DNA of 45,967 bases from Candidatus Diapherotrites archaeon LH_S9 (GCA_023659865.1 JAGXON010000001.1:1-45967), one strand, 5' to 3'. Counted from the first letter of the stretch, positions 6,316-14,282 are shown. A program made the numbers and translations. The notes: generated by a model not told the origin, from the letters alone.

Positions 6316-8823
6316 TCACACCCCCCTGCTAGTGTAAACTTTTTTGAACACTTCCGCCGCTGTGAACACTATCAACCCAGCTCCAAACACTTTAAACCAG
6401 TCAAATATTCCTAGCGGGACAGTGCCAAAAGCTTGCTGTATCACCGGAGTATAAACCACTATAGCCTGAAGCACAAGCGATCCTATAACTGACATGAACA
6501 AGTACTTGTCCTTAAACCTGGCTGCAGTTGCAGGCTCCTTCATGGACTGACAGGAGAACGCAAAAAACAGTTCGGAAACCACTAGAGAGGTGAAGGCCAT
6601 GGTGGTACCTTTTTCGGGAGATGCAGTTAAGAAAAGCGTGAGTATGAGCACGGTTATCACAATACCTATAAGTACTATGAGTGCTGCTACTTCCTTGTTT
6701 ATTACTGGTTCGTCTCTCGAGCGCGGTTTTCGCTCCATTATACCCTTTTCTGCTGGGGATACGCCAAGAGCAAGTGCTGGAAGACCATCAGTCACCAGGT
6801 TAACCCAAAGCAGGTGTATTGGGAGTAAAGGCAGTCTTGCTAGTCCTGCAACAGATGCCGTGAACAGCACTAGGATTTCTCCTGCGTTAGCTGAAAGCAA
6901 GTAACTTACAAAGCTTCTTATGTTACTGAATATTATTCTTCCTCTTTTTACTGCTTTAACTATTGTTGCAAAATTGTCGTCCGTTAAAATCATCTCTGCA
7001 GCACCTTTGGAGACATCTGTCCCAGTTATTCCCATCGCTACTCCAATACTTGCTTTCTTCAGCGCTGGTGCGTCGTTAACTCCGTCTCCTGTAACTGCAA
7101 CTACCTCTCTTTCTTCTTCCAGCAGCTCGACTATCCTGAGCTTGTGTGACGGAGAGACTCTAGCGAAAACGCTGACTGTTTCCAGTGCTTCCTTTAGCTC
7201 GTCGTCACTTAACTCTTCGACCTCTTCTCCTTCAATCACCCCCTCTGTTTCTATTCCTGCTTTTTTTGCGATAGCTTTAGCTGTTAAAGCGTGGTCTCCG
7301 GTTATCACAATTGGTCTGATGCCTGCTTCCTCGCATTTTGCAACGGCTTCTTTTGCTTCAGGTCTCAGTGGATCCATTAAACCAGTTAAACCTAGGAAAA
7401 TCATTTCTTGTTCTGGTTCGTCTCCTTTATCCTCTTTGTATGCTGCCGCAAGAACTCTTTGCCCTTCAGAAGCCATTTCCTCTGCTTTATCAAGGAATTC
7501 TTGTTTTTCATCTAATTTTTTGACTCCGTCTTCCGTCAGAATCTTTGTACATTTCGAGAGGACCACTTCAGGAGCTCCTTTAGTATGACTTGATCCATCC
7601 TCGTGCATGGTGGTCATTATCTTCCTTTCGGAAGAGAAAGAAACTTCGTCGGTTCTTTCCAGGCCCATGCCTTCCTTCGTGAATCCTTTTTCTTTAGCTG
7701 CTTTTGATAAGGCTCTTTCAGTCATGTCACCTGTCTCAGCTTCTGGAGAAGTATCGTTACAGAGCGCGACCGTCCTGAACAACTGGTCTTCCGGACCCGG
7801 CACAAATGACTCCACCAACTCCATGTCATTCTTGGTTAAAGTTCCAGTCTTATCAGAACATATAACGGTTGTGGACCCAAGAGTTTCTACTGCAAGAAGT
7901 TTCCGTACTACCGCATTATCTTTCGCCATCTCTTTCATGCCTATGGCCAACGTCATGGTTATTACTGCTGGAAGTCCTTCCGGTACGGCTGCTACTGCTA
8001 GAGCTATTCCCGTTAACGCCATTCGAAGTAAGGGTTTCCCAGTAAGTACTCCCGCAACCACTATCACTGCTGCAATGGCCATCACTGCTATCCCTAGTTT
8101 TGTTCCAAGCGTTGACAGTCTTTTTTGCAGGGGTGTCTCTTGCTCGGTCACGGACTGAATGTCTTCAGCTATTTCTCCGAATTTTGTCTCCATTCCTGTT
8201 TCAGTTACTACTGCTCTGCCTCTTCCTTTCGTGACGGTTGTTCCAGCGTAGATCATGTTCTTCCGATCAGGGAGCGGTGTGTCTTCATCCATCTTTTTGG
8301 TTTGCTTGGATTGGGGTTCGGATTCTCCTGTGAGCGAGGCTTCGTTCACGCTCAAGTTGAATTCTGAGATCAGTCTCGCGTCTGCAGGTACTTCGTCTCC
8401 TTGCTTGAGAACAATGATGTCTCCTGGAACTATCTTATTGGAGGAAATTACTTTTTCTTTCCCGTTCCTCATAACCGTGGCTTTCGGTGCCGCTATTTTC
8501 TTCAATGCACGGACGGCTTTTTCCGCTCTGTACTCCTGGGTGAAACCAAGCACGGCATTGAGGAAGATTATAGCTGCGATAAAAATTGCGTCTATGGCGT
8601 GGCCTACTAATGCAGATATTATGGCTGCGAAGATAAGTAGGAATATTAGAAAGCTTTTGAATTGTTTTAAGAAGATGACTACGAGGGAGGTTTGTTCTTT
8701 TTCTCTTATCTCGTTCTTCCCGTATTTTTCGAGTCTTTGTTCTGCTTCCTGTTTTGAAAGTCCTTTCTCTGAGACTCCTTGTTCCTTGACTACTTCTTCC
8801 ACCGTCAGTGCGTGTGGCTTCAT
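6316..8823 (-). CDS. Ca2+-type P-ATPase (P2A/SERCA-like)
   Basis: An 835-residue P-type cation pump of normal length. It has an N-terminal cation-ATPase domain, TGES at 165-168 (actuator), PEGLPAVIT at 281-289 in M4 (a Ca2+-binding motif of P2 ATPases), the phosphorylated Asp in DKTGTLT (D324), KGAPEVVL in the nucleotide domain, TGDGVNDAPALKKA (hinge) and LWVNLVTDGLPALALG in M6. The residues favour Ca2+ (or Mn2+) export over Na+/K+. It heads an operon with the ThiF-like and ThiI-like genes, and TGA is followed at once by the next ATG. A TATA-like box lies about 25 bases upstream, so the mRNA is probably leaderless. Confidence 0.93.
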   Translation of the reverse strand: MKPHALTVEEVVKEQGVSEKGLSKQEAEQRLEKYGKNEIREKEQTSLVVIFLKQFKSFLIFLLIFAAIISALVGHAIDAIFIAAIIFLNAVLGFTQEYRAEKAVRALKKIAAPKATVMRNGKEKVISSNKIVPGDIIVLKQGDEVPADARLISEFNLSVNEASLTGESEPQSKQTKKMDEDTPLPDRKNMIYAGTTVTKGRGRAVVTETGMETKFGEIAEDIQSVTEQETPLQKRLSTLGTKLGIAVMAIAAVIVVAGVLTGKPLLRMALTGIALAVAAVPEGLPAVITMTLAIGMKEMAKDNAVVRKLLAVETLGSTTVICSDKTGTLTKNDMELVESFVPGPEDQLFRTVALCNDTSPEAETGDMTERALSKAAKEKGFTKEGMGLERTDEVSFSSERKIMTTMHEDGSSHTKGAPEVVLSKCTKILTEDGVKKLDEKQEFLDKAEEMASEGQRVLAAAYKEDKGDEPEQEMIFLGLTGLMDPLRPEAKEAVAKCEEAGIRPIVITGDHALTAKAIAKKAGIETEGVIEGEEVEELSDDELKEALETVSVFARVSPSHKLRIVELLEEEREVVAVTGDGVNDAPALKKASIGVAMGITGTDVSKGAAEMILTDDNFATIVKAVKRGRIIFSNIRSFVSYLLSANAGEILVLFTASVAGLARLPLLPIHLLWVNLVTDGLPALALGVSPAEKGIMERKPRSRDEPVINKEVAALIVLIGIVITVLILTLFLTASPEKGTTMAFTSLVVSELFFAFSCQSMKEPATAARFKDKYLFMSVIGSLVLQAIVVYTPVIQQAFGTVPLGIFDWFKVFGAGLIVFTAAEVFKKVYTSRGV

Positions 8824-8844
8824 GTTTAAGGTTAAGAAGAAATG

Positions 8845-8854
8845 GTTTAAATTA
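8845..8854 (-). promoter_or_regulatory. TATA-like box for the P-ATPase operon
   Basis: TAATTTAAAC on the minus strand lies 22-31 bases upstream of the ATG at 8823. This is the distance expected if transcription starts at or next to the start codon (leaderless mRNA). Confidence 0.5.
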
Positions 8855-8878
8855 TTAAGAAATTAGAAAGAAAAAAAG

Positions 8879-9157
8879 TTATTTTTTGGAGGGAAGTTTC
8901 TTTTTTGCTTTTTTCTTGGATTTGCCTGCTGAAACGTTTATGACTCTTTCTTCTCCGTCCTTGTTTGTGTAGATAACGTGAACTGCTCCAAACGCTTTTT
9001 TTTCGTCAACAAGGTCCTGAACTTGGTTAAGCGTGTCCATGTCGGTAACGCTAAGTCCTCCTTCGAAAACGATTTCTGCTACGTCGAATCCTTCTTCGTT
9101 CTTGAGCATTTCGAAAACTTTTTTGACTTCTTCGTTCATTTTGGTCATGTCCAACAC
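8879..9157 (-). CDS. Unrecognised 92-residue protein with a basic tail
   Basis: No family was recognised. It has an alpha/beta body (EVKKVFEMLKNEEGFDVAEIVFE, split here for reading, then VDEKKAFGAVHVIYTNKDGEERVINVS) and a lysine-rich tail (KSKKKAKKKLPSKK) that may bind nucleic acid. Three Met codons (residues 1, 4, 7) are possible starts; the first is used here. An AT-rich TATA-like stretch lies at about 9180-9189 on the minus strand. It is separated from its neighbours by its own promoter, so it is probably monocistronic. Confidence 0.65.
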   Translation of the reverse strand: MLDMTKMNEEVKKVFEMLKNEEGFDVAEIVFEGGLSVTDMDTLNQVQDLVDEKKAFGAVHVIYTNKDGEERVINVSAGKSKKKAKKKLPSKK

Positions 9158-9211
9158 CGTTTTAGATAAAACCTTCTTTATTTAAAATACTTTTTCAAGA
9201 CAATTCAAAGA

Positions 9212-9220
9212 ATTATATAA
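9212..9220 (+). promoter_or_regulatory. TATA-like box for the DEDD exonuclease
   Basis: ATTATATAA lies about 30-39 bases before the ATG at 9251. GGAAGGA directly before that ATG is a good ribosome binding site, so a short leader is expected. Confidence 0.5.
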
Positions 9221-9250
9221 CTGCCTTCAGTTAACATCTAGGAAGGAAAA

Positions 9251-9712
9251 ATGAAAGTGTACCTCGATATCGAAACCACGGGCCTGAGCCCGAAAAGACA
9301 TGAAGTAACGATCGTAGGAGCTTTAGTCGACGGAGAAGTCATCCAGATGGTTAAAGGCCAGGACCTAACTCAGGAGAATATCGAGTCTCTTTTCTTCGGA
9401 CAAAAAACGGTTGTGACCTTTAACGGTAAGCGCTTTGACGTCCCGTTCCTGGAAAAACATTTTGAAGTACCTACTGTCGAGCACAAGGACTTGATGTATC
9501 ACTGCCATGATAACGACTTGTATGGTGGGCTCAAAAAAGTCGAGAAAGACCTGGAAATAAACCGTGATCTGGACTGTAACGGGTCTCAAGCGATCAGGCT
9601 ATGGCGAGAGTACGAGAAAGGAAGCGAGAAAGCTCTAAAAAAGCTTTTGAAGTACAACAGAGAAGATGTAGTGAACCTGGTTGAGCTAGAGGAAAAGCTC
9701 GAGAATTTCTAG
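9251..9712 (+). CDS. DEDD-family 3'-5' exonuclease (RNase H-like, YprB type)
   Basis: A 153-residue single-domain RNase H-like nuclease. Four acidic residues are visible: D6 and E8 in YLDIETTG, D63 in FNGKRFDVPFL, and D139 in YNREDV. Asn-Gly before the second Asp (TFNGKRFD) and YNREDV at the end match the YprB-like/RNase_H_2 group. It probably trims RNA or single-stranded DNA in the cytoplasm. It converges on the RNase HI gene 11 bases away. The neighbourhood (RNase HI, endonuclease III) is one of nucleic-acid maintenance. Confidence 0.85.
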   Translation: MKVYLDIETTGLSPKRHEVTIVGALVDGEVIQMVKGQDLTQENIESLFFGQKTVVTFNGKRFDVPFLEKHFEVPTVEHKDLMYHCHDNDLYGGLKKVEKDLEINRDLDCNGSQAIRLWREYEKGSEKALKKLLKYNREDVVNLVELEEKLENF

Positions 9713-9723
9713 GAAATCAAAAG

Positions 9724-10116
9724 TTAGAGATTTGTAGCTCTTTTCGCGAGCTTGTCCGCAACCCAGTTCTTCTCTCGAGGGATCCACTCGTACTCAACTT
9801 CATCGAACTTCTTTGAAACCTCTTGAACTTCTTCCCACAGCTCGATCAAGTGCGGTTGCTTTATCTTGTACTCGCCGTTCAATTGCTTGACGATCAGTTC
9901 ACTGTCGCTAAAAATCTTTACTTTATCTTCATTAAATTCAAGGGCTTTTTTCAACCCATTTATCACTGCTTTGTATTCCGCGGTGTTGTTAGTTCCTTCT
10001 CCAGCGTTCTTGCTTACTTTTGCTTTTGTTTCACCGTCTTTTTTCACGACCACGCCTACCCCAGTGTCTCCGTAGGTGCTGGCGTTGCATGAACCGTCAA
10101 CAAAAATTTTGAGCAT
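9724..10116 (-). CDS. rnhA: Ribonuclease HI
   Basis: 130 residues, typical of archaeal RNase HI without an N-terminal extension. The metal-binding set is complete: D7 (FVDGS), E47 (NNTAEYKA), D71 (FSDSELIVKQL) and D121 (NWVADKLAKRA). The N-N-T-A-E and K-Q-L-N-G-E-Y motifs are standard. It cleaves RNA in RNA-DNA hybrids. It diverges from the endonuclease III gene with a 35-base intergenic stretch that must hold both promoters (TTTAAA-rich). Confidence 0.92.
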   Translation of the reverse strand: MLKIFVDGSCNASTYGDTGVGVVVKKDGETKAKVSKNAGEGTNNTAEYKAVINGLKKALEFNEDKVKIFSDSELIVKQLNGEYKIKQPHLIELWEEVQEVSKKFDEVEYEWIPREKNWVADKLAKRATNL

Positions 10117-10151
10117 GATTAATTTAAACGAGGATTGCTATAAAAAGAATT

Positions 10152-10778
10152 GTGAAACCCGTAAAAATCATTTACAGGAAACTGAAAAAAAACTACTCGT
10201 CTCCCGCTGAAGTCAGTGACAAAGACCCGTTCAAGGTACTAATCTCAACAGTGCTATCGCAGAGAACGAGAGACGAAAAAACCATTAAAGCAACCAAAGC
10301 CCTTTTTGACAAGTTCGGCACGGCTCAAGAAATCGCGGGAGCTGAAGAAGACGAGATCCGTGAACTGATCGAACCCGCTGGCTTCTACAATGTGAAAGCA
10401 AAACGAATAAAAAAGATAGCTAACAAGATCTTGAACGAATACAACGGCTCTGTTCCCAAAGAAATAAATAAGCTGCTTAAACTGCCTGGAGTTGGAAGAA
10501 AAACAGCTAATTGCGTGATAGCATACGGTTTTAAGGAACCTGCAATCCCTGTAGACACTCACGTGTACAGAATAAGTAACAGAATCGGTTTAGTGGACAC
10601 TGAAAAACCTGAAGAGACGGAGAAAGCTCTTACAGACAAAATCCCGAGAAAGATGTGGGGAGAGATAAACAGACTGATGGTCAAATTCGGTCAAGACATC
10701 TGCAGGCCAATAAGTCCTCGTTGCGATAGTTGTTTCCTGAAAGAATACTGTGACTACTACGAAAAAAATTATAAGTAA
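10152..10778 (+). CDS. nth: Endonuclease III (DNA glycosylase/AP lyase)
   Basis: A 208-residue protein of normal length. It has a helix-hairpin-helix [12 protein letters not shown] with catalytic K117, catalytic D135 in VDTHVYR, and a [4Fe-4S] cluster ligand pattern Cys-x6-Cys-x2-Cys-x5-Cys at 184, 191, 194 and 200. It removes oxidised pyrimidines and nicks abasic sites. The start is GTG at 10152. An earlier start is not available because the upstream sequence is short and AT-rich. Confidence 0.95.
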   Translation: MKPVKIIYRKLKKNYSSPAEVSDKDPFKVLISTVLSQRTRDEKTIKATKALFDKFGTAQEIAGAEEDEIRELIEPAGFYNVKAKRIKKIANKILNEYNGSVPKEINKLLKLPGVGRKTANCVIAYGFKEPAIPVDTHVYRISNRIGLVDTEKPEETEKALTDKIPRKMWGEINRLMVKFGQDICRPISPRCDSCFLKEYCDYYEKNYK

Positions 10779-10891
10779 CAATAACCTCTTTAAAATGATT
10801 TTAGGGTCTTTAACGTCCTCTCGATGAATTTTGGAGAATGCTTGTTTTCGGCAAATCCTTTTATTGTATGAAGGTCATAACTATTATTGCA

Positions 10892-11026
10892 ATGAGTGAA
10901 GATGCCCCTTCTGTCTGTAAGAACTGTGGTAGTTCCAACTTAAGAAGTTTCACAACTTCGAAGAGAGGAAATAAGAAAACGTACCACATCTGTGAAGAAT
11001 GCAAGCAAGTTCACAGACCTAAGTAG
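10892..11026 (+). CDS. 44-residue zinc-ribbon protein
   Basis: A very small protein with CKNC near residue 9 and CEEC near residue 34, two Cys pairs spaced for one zinc ribbon. I use the ATG at 10892 rather than an upstream Met, because CCTTTTATT at about 10857-10865 resembles a TATA box at a leaderless distance and the residues before this Met look non-coding. It resembles small zinc proteins of the ribosome or transcription machinery, but no specific family is claimed. Confidence 0.6.
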   Translation: MSEDAPSVCKNCGSSNLRSFTTSKRGNKKTYHICEECKQVHRPK

Positions 11027-11128
11027 AACAAACTCTATTTTATCCAACCCACCAGACAATGGAACTACTCAATCGATAGTGTATTCACTTAATTACATTT
11101 ATTAATGGTAAAGGATTAAGTTCTTCAG

Positions 11129-11371
11129 GTGAACGAATTGAAAGTTACTGTCTACACTACCCCAGAATGCCCTTACTGTAAAATGGTGGAAAAACTCCTG
11201 GACGACAAAGGAATAAACTACGAGGAAAAGAATGTAGCTGAAGACGATAAAGCAGCTAAAGAAATGATGAAAAAAAGCAGTCAAATGGGTGTTCCAGTGA
11301 CTGACCTAGACGGAGAAATAATAGTGGGCTTCAACAAGCCCAAGATAAAAAAAGCCTTAGGAAAAAAGTGA
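11129..11371 (+). CDS. Glutaredoxin (CPYC)
   Basis: 80 residues with CPYC at 14-17, the cis-Pro loop GVPVTD at about 54-59 and a GFNKPKIKKAL end, typical of NrdH/glutaredoxin-like proteins. It starts with GTG and has a short AGG ribosome binding site. It is a paralogue of the protein encoded at 22131-22430, with which it shares the NVAxD, KEMxKKS and GFNKP signatures. It overlaps the facing lipoprotein gene by 15 bases at the 3' ends. Confidence 0.9.
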   Translation: MNELKVTVYTTPECPYCKMVEKLLDDKGINYEEKNVAEDDKAAKEMMKKSSQMGVPVTDLDGEIIVGFNKPKIKKALGKK

Positions 11372-12346
11372 ACTAATTCTGTTCCTGGCCTTGTTCTCTT
11401 CTCCTGGCTCGAAAGCAGACCAGTAAACCGATCCACCTTCTTTACAGAACAAACTAGTCTTCCCGTTCGTTGTTTTCTTGCACTGGTTTCCGGCAACTAA
11501 AACAGATTCTCCTTCCTCGGGATACGGAACCATCTGAGTCAGAATCGAGTCCGCTCTCGTGAAGGTCATTACACCGCTTCCTCCTGAGAACACTGATCCT
11601 CTTACCGCTCCTGACACGACCATTAAATCAACGTTCATCGCAAAGAACCCTGAAAGGCTTTTACCGCTCAAAGAATCGTAAAGTCTTGCATCATTTTCTC
11701 CAGACACAACAAAGCTCTCGAAATCACTTTCATCGTTCTCCTGCAAGAAGTCCTCTACCTTTTCTTTGTCAAAATCCCCAACAAGCTCTTTTGGGTTGTC
11801 AAGGCTCTGAATCTGTTCAGGTGAAAGACTTATCGAACCAGTTAACAAGATTAAGTCGGATCCTTTAACGTACACTAGTTGCTTCAGACCTTCCTGTTTA
11901 ACGAGAAACGCTTTATTTCCCATGAAAGTAGTTTCCTCGGCATCCGGGAACCCTTGTTTTATTATTGAGATATCCAGAGGCTGATCAAAATCAATAACAG
12001 TCATCACGCCCACTGGCTTGTTGAAAAAAATTCCTACACCGATTCCTTCCGGTTTAGTCATTGCGGCGGCCATTCCAGTGACTCCGCTGGATTCGCCGTC
12101 TTGAGATTCTATTATCATAGGCATTGCCATGTGCTTGATTCCTTCCATCCCCTCTGGTTTAATGTAACCTAATGCTAGAAGCCCGTCACTCGGTATTTGC
12201 TGAAGTGCATTAGATTCAAGCATTGCTTTAAGCTTTGAATTGTAATTCACTTCCTTTTCCGTTCCTCCTCCGATGCACCCTAAAGAAGCTATCAGTACCA
12301 CGATGATGGCAAAGGGTGCTATCTTATCTCTGTAGTTCATCTTCAT
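11357..12346 (-). CDS. Lipoprotein of unknown function
   Basis: 329 residues. The N-terminus MKMNYRDKIAPF, a hydrophobic stretch and the lipobox IASLGC predict a lipid-anchored extracytoplasmic protein. The body has repeated alpha/beta segments (for example VGVMTVIDFDQPLDISIIK and GNKAFLVKQEGLKQLVYVKG), suggesting two related halves. No family was recognised. The codon before the chosen ATG is TTG, so 12346 is preferred over 12349. Its 3' end runs 15 bases into the facing glutaredoxin gene. Confidence 0.75.
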   Translation of the reverse strand: MKMNYRDKIAPFAIIVVLIASLGCIGGGTEKEVNYNSKLKAMLESNALQQIPSDGLLALGYIKPEGMEGIKHMAMPMIIESQDGESSGVTGMAAAMTKPEGIGVGIFFNKPVGVMTVIDFDQPLDISIIKQGFPDAEETTFMGNKAFLVKQEGLKQLVYVKGSDLILLTGSISLSPEQIQSLDNPKELVGDFDKEKVEDFLQENDESDFESFVVSGENDARLYDSLSGKSLSGFFAMNVDLMVVSGAVRGSVFSGGSGVMTFTRADSILTQMVPYPEEGESVLVAGNQCKKTTNGKTSLFCKEGGSVYWSAFEPGEENKARNRISSLFS

Positions 12347-12475
12347 CAATTAAGTATACTTGGTCCTAACTTAAAATACTTTCTGAAAAAAGAGAAATAG
12401 TTGAACACAAACTTTTTTGCCAGCTTTTTTCAAAAAAACTGAGTGCAGGGGAAGGGGTTCGAACCCTTGGAGGCA

Positions 12476-12510
12476 TTGCTCAAACGCTAGCGGGATTGCT
12501 TGGGCGTCTT
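12476..12510 (-). other. Predicted 35-nt tRNA intron in the variable arm of tRNA-Leu(CAA)
   Basis: In the minus-strand RNA, GCUU pairs with GAGC to form a 4-bp central helix flanked by 3-nt bulges AGA (5') and AAU (3'). A 6-bp inner helix AGACGC/GCGUUU continues it. Cutting after the second base of each bulge removes 35 nt and leaves a GGC/GCC variable stem. The outer helix is weak, so this is a relaxed bulge-helix-bulge. Boundaries are uncertain by about 1 nt. Confidence 0.7.
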
Positions 12511-12540
12511 CTAAGCCAATGGATCTTGAGTCCATCCCGT

Positions 12541-12562
12541 TTAGCCGTTCGCGGCGAGAACT
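12541..12562 (-). other. Predicted 22-nt tRNA intron in the D-loop of tRNA-Leu(CAA)
   Basis: In the minus-strand RNA, GGCC pairs with GGCU to form a 4-bp central helix. Identical AAA bulges lie on both sides, and the inner stem is GUUC/GAAC with loop UCGCCGC. The D stem CCG/CGG is the outer helix, with four extra 5' bases. Cutting inside the AAA bulges removes 22 nt and restores GGCCAAACGG. The exact phosphodiester cannot be fixed within the AAA runs. Confidence 0.7.
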
Positions 12563-12593
12563 TTGGCCGCTTCGGTACCCCTGCAGAATTTTT

Positions 12594-12887
12594 TTATCCG
12601 AAGATGGATCCTACGCCTGAAGCGACGTTTTCTTCGTCTTTTTCGAATAGTTCCTGGATTTCTTTTTTGTCGGAGCCTTCTAATTCCTCAAAATCCGTGA
12701 GTTTTTCTTCTTGTTCTTCAAAGAAGTTTTCTGGTCCTTCGATGTACAGGTATTTCTCGTCTCCGTCTATGCCGAGAGATTGAGAGTCTCTTAGGATGTA
12801 ACCGTTTCTTGCGAAAGCGTCTTCTCTGGTTACTTGGTTGGCTTTCTGGGAATCTTCTGATTTTATCTTGTAAACTTTTACTGGCAT
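12594..12887 (-). CDS. Unrecognised 97-residue acidic protein
   Basis: The protein starts MPVKVYKIKSED. A GTG three codons earlier is in frame, but GGTGA there serves as the ribosome binding site for the ATG at 12887, which is preferred. The C-terminal half is strongly acidic (EEQEEKLTDFEELEGSDKKE). No family was recognised and there is no signal or membrane segment. It lies just upstream of tRNA-Leu on the same strand and could be co-transcribed with it. Confidence 0.65.
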   Translation of the reverse strand: MPVKVYKIKSEDSQKANQVTREDAFARNGYILRDSQSLGIDGDEKYLYIEGPENFFEEQEEKLTDFEELEGSDKKEIQELFEKDEENVASGVGSIFG

Positions 12888-13029
12888 TGAAATCACCTTT
12901 TTTCCACGATATTATGATGACTTCAGGTTTATAAGCGTTCCACAAACTCTTTTAAACTAGTGTCGCGTTGTTTGTAGTCGTCTTCAGCAACTTCAAGGGA
13001 AAGAATTTCTTCAGGAAAAAAGTACTAAC

Positions 13030-13509
13030 ATGAATAAAAAAGAGTTTTCAGTAATCTTGTTCAACGGAAGCCAGGACATATGGGAAGAAGTAAGCAAAAT
13101 CACGGGACTTAACTTCAAGCTCGATATAGATAACTTACCGGAGTGTAGAACACGAGAAAACGGAGTCAAGCAATACTCGGCCCACGACTTGCTCGACTAT
13201 GTTTCAAAAAACAGTGAACGCGGAATCGGTGTAGTGGACGTGGACTTGTTCATACCGGAACTGAACTTCGTTTTCGGTTTATCTTCTCCATCAAAACAAG
13301 CTTCAGTCGTTTCAACAGCTAGACTAGGAAACAAAAGAAGCAGAATAATTAAAGAAGCTGTTCACGAACTAGGTCATCTGGTGGGACTAAGCCACTGCTA
13401 TAACTCGGACTGCGTAATGCATTTCTCCAACAGAGTGGAACACACTGACAAAAAAGGAAAAGAGTTCTGCAAGAGCTGCAGAAATCACCTGAAATCGAAA
13501 AGTCTTTAA
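13030..13509 (+). CDS. amzA: Archaemetzincin (zinc metalloprotease)
   Basis: A 159-residue protein with the complete archaemetzincin signature. HELGHLVGLSH supplies H112, E113, H116 and H122. It is followed by CYNSDCVM (C123, C128) and CKSC (C147, C150), the four-Cys structural zinc site. The Met-turn is M130. It has no signal peptide, so it is a cytoplasmic protease or peptidase of unknown substrate. Its last roughly 95 bases are duplicated downstream as part of a tandem repeat. Confidence 0.93.
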   Translation: MNKKEFSVILFNGSQDIWEEVSKITGLNFKLDIDNLPECRTRENGVKQYSAHDLLDYVSKNSERGIGVVDVDLFIPELNFVFGLSSPSKQASVVSTARLGNKRSRIIKEAVHELGHLVGLSHCYNSDCVMHFSNRVEHTDKKGKEFCKSCRNHLKSKSL

Positions 13510-14198
13510 GTAAAAAAAACACTATTTTTACCGATGCCAGAAAAAGAAGAGGAAGAGATGGGGTATTACGAGAAGCGTAATCAAGGTGCTGACTACGTCA
13601 CCAAAGGGATTCAGGAGAATAAGGGAAAGAAAGAAGAAAACTTCAGAAAAGCTATCAAGTATCTAGATGACGCTATTTCTATAAACCCTTACGACCACCT
13701 TTCTCACTTTAACAAAGGAGTTGCTTTCTATAACTTAGGAGAGTACAAGGAAGCAGAAGACTGTTTTTCAAGAAGCGAAGCCCTAAACGAGAGCGTTGCA
13801 GGACGTTATTATGAGGGATTGAACAAAATGGAGCTAGGAAAGCTCGAGGAAGCGAAAGAAATTCTTGAAAGAAGTCTTGAACTAACTTCAGAGAAACATG
13901 TCCTCAGAAAAGACATCGAGGAAAAGTATTCAGAGGTAGAAAAAAGACTGGAAGAAGAAAAAGAAAGCAAAAAAGAACTAGATGAGGAACTGGAAGAGCT
14001 CGAAGAAGAATCAGAAGAAATCTAGTCCTCCGGAACGAACTGGAAATCAGCTCTGTCCACGACAAGTTCACTGAACGCAGCAAAAGGAATTGCAACGACC
14101 GTAACTATCAAAAGAACGTCTATTGTTAAGGAAGCTCCAGTAGATACCTTAACTGCAATCAAGTCCTCGATAACCCCCATCACAACCCCAATAACGAG
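13414..14198. repeat. Tandem duplication, copy 1 (785 bp)
   Basis: Starts inside the 3' end of the archaemetzincin gene (GTAATGCATTTCTCC) and covers the first TPR gene and most of the convergent two-helix membrane gene. Copy 2 begins at 14199 with the same GTAATGC sequence. The outer edges and the last roughly 300 bases are almost identical between copies, while the middle of the TPR gene has diverged. Confidence 0.9.
13534..14025 (+). CDS. TPR protein with an acidic coiled-coil tail, copy 1
   Basis: 163 residues. Two to three TPR-like helical pairs are visible (AIKYLDDAISINPYDHLSHFNKGVAFYNLGEYKEAEDCF, split by motif: DDAISINPYD and GVAFYNLGEYKEAE; then GRYYEGLNKMELGKLEEA). They are followed by a Glu/Lys-rich coiled coil from about residue 125 (EEKESKKELDEELEELEEE). 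It is probably a protein-protein adaptor in the cytoplasm. Its stop codon shares CTAG with the stop of the facing membrane gene (4-base overlap). It is paralogous to the gene at 14318, with an identical C-terminal 40 residues. Confidence 0.8.
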   Translation: MPEKEEEEMGYYEKRNQGADYVTKGIQENKGKKEENFRKAIKYLDDAISINPYDHLSHFNKGVAFYNLGEYKEAEDCFSRSEALNESVAGRYYEGLNKMELGKLEEAKEILERSLELTSEKHVLRKDIEEKYSEVEKRLEEEKESKKELDEELEELEEESEEI

Positions 14199-14282
14199 TA
14201 ATGCATTTCTCCAACAGAGTGGAACACACTGACAAAAAAGGAAAAGAGTTCCGCAAGAACTGCAGAAATCACCTGAAATCAA
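14022..14282 (-). CDS. Two-helix membrane protein, copy 1, chimeric N-terminus
   Basis: The last 60 or so residues (VIGVVMGVIEDLIAV through FQFVPED) match the protein at 14797-15009. The first 26 residues (MISGDFCSSCGTLF...) come from reading the antisense of the duplicated archaemetzincin tail and are an accident of the duplication join. Translation may instead start at the internal ATG of GVVMGVIED. It has two transmembrane helices. It is either a functional shortened copy or a decaying one. Confidence 0.45.
   Translation of the reverse strand: MISGDFCSSCGTLFLFCQCVPLCWRNALLVIGVVMGVIEDLIAVKVSTGASLTIDVLLIVTVVAIPFAAFSELVVDRADFQFVPED

Larger units (their letters stand above)
12444..12584 (-). 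tRNA. tRNA-Leu(CAA) with two predicted introns
   Basis: The minus strand starts GCAGGGG at 12584 and ends CCCCTGC plus discriminator A at 12444. The anticodon arm ATGGA-CTCAAGA-TCCAT reads CAA at 12528-12526. The T arm AAGGG-TTCGAAC-CCCTT is normal. The gene is 141 nt against about 84 for a class II tRNA. The surplus of 57 nt falls in the D-loop (22 nt) and the variable arm (35 nt). Without them the D arm reads CCG-AAGCGGCCAAA-CGG and the variable arm T-GGC-TTAGT-GCC-TCC, both normal, giving 84 nt. CCA is not encoded. C10-G25 at the D-stem base is unusual. The anticodon loop itself has no intron. Confidence 0.88.

Noticed and set aside
6920-8866. Several open frames on the plus strand opposite the P-ATPase
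   Set aside because: Antisense shadows of a well conserved enzyme. They lack motifs and start signals.
12526-12540. Possible canonical 37/38 intron in tRNA-Leu(CAA)
   Set aside because: The anticodon stem ATGGA/TCCAT closes perfectly on a 7-base loop, so no intron is needed there.
12417-12783. Plus-strand reading frames across tRNA-Leu
   Set aside because: They read through the antisense of the tRNA and of the 97-residue protein, with no protein-like features.
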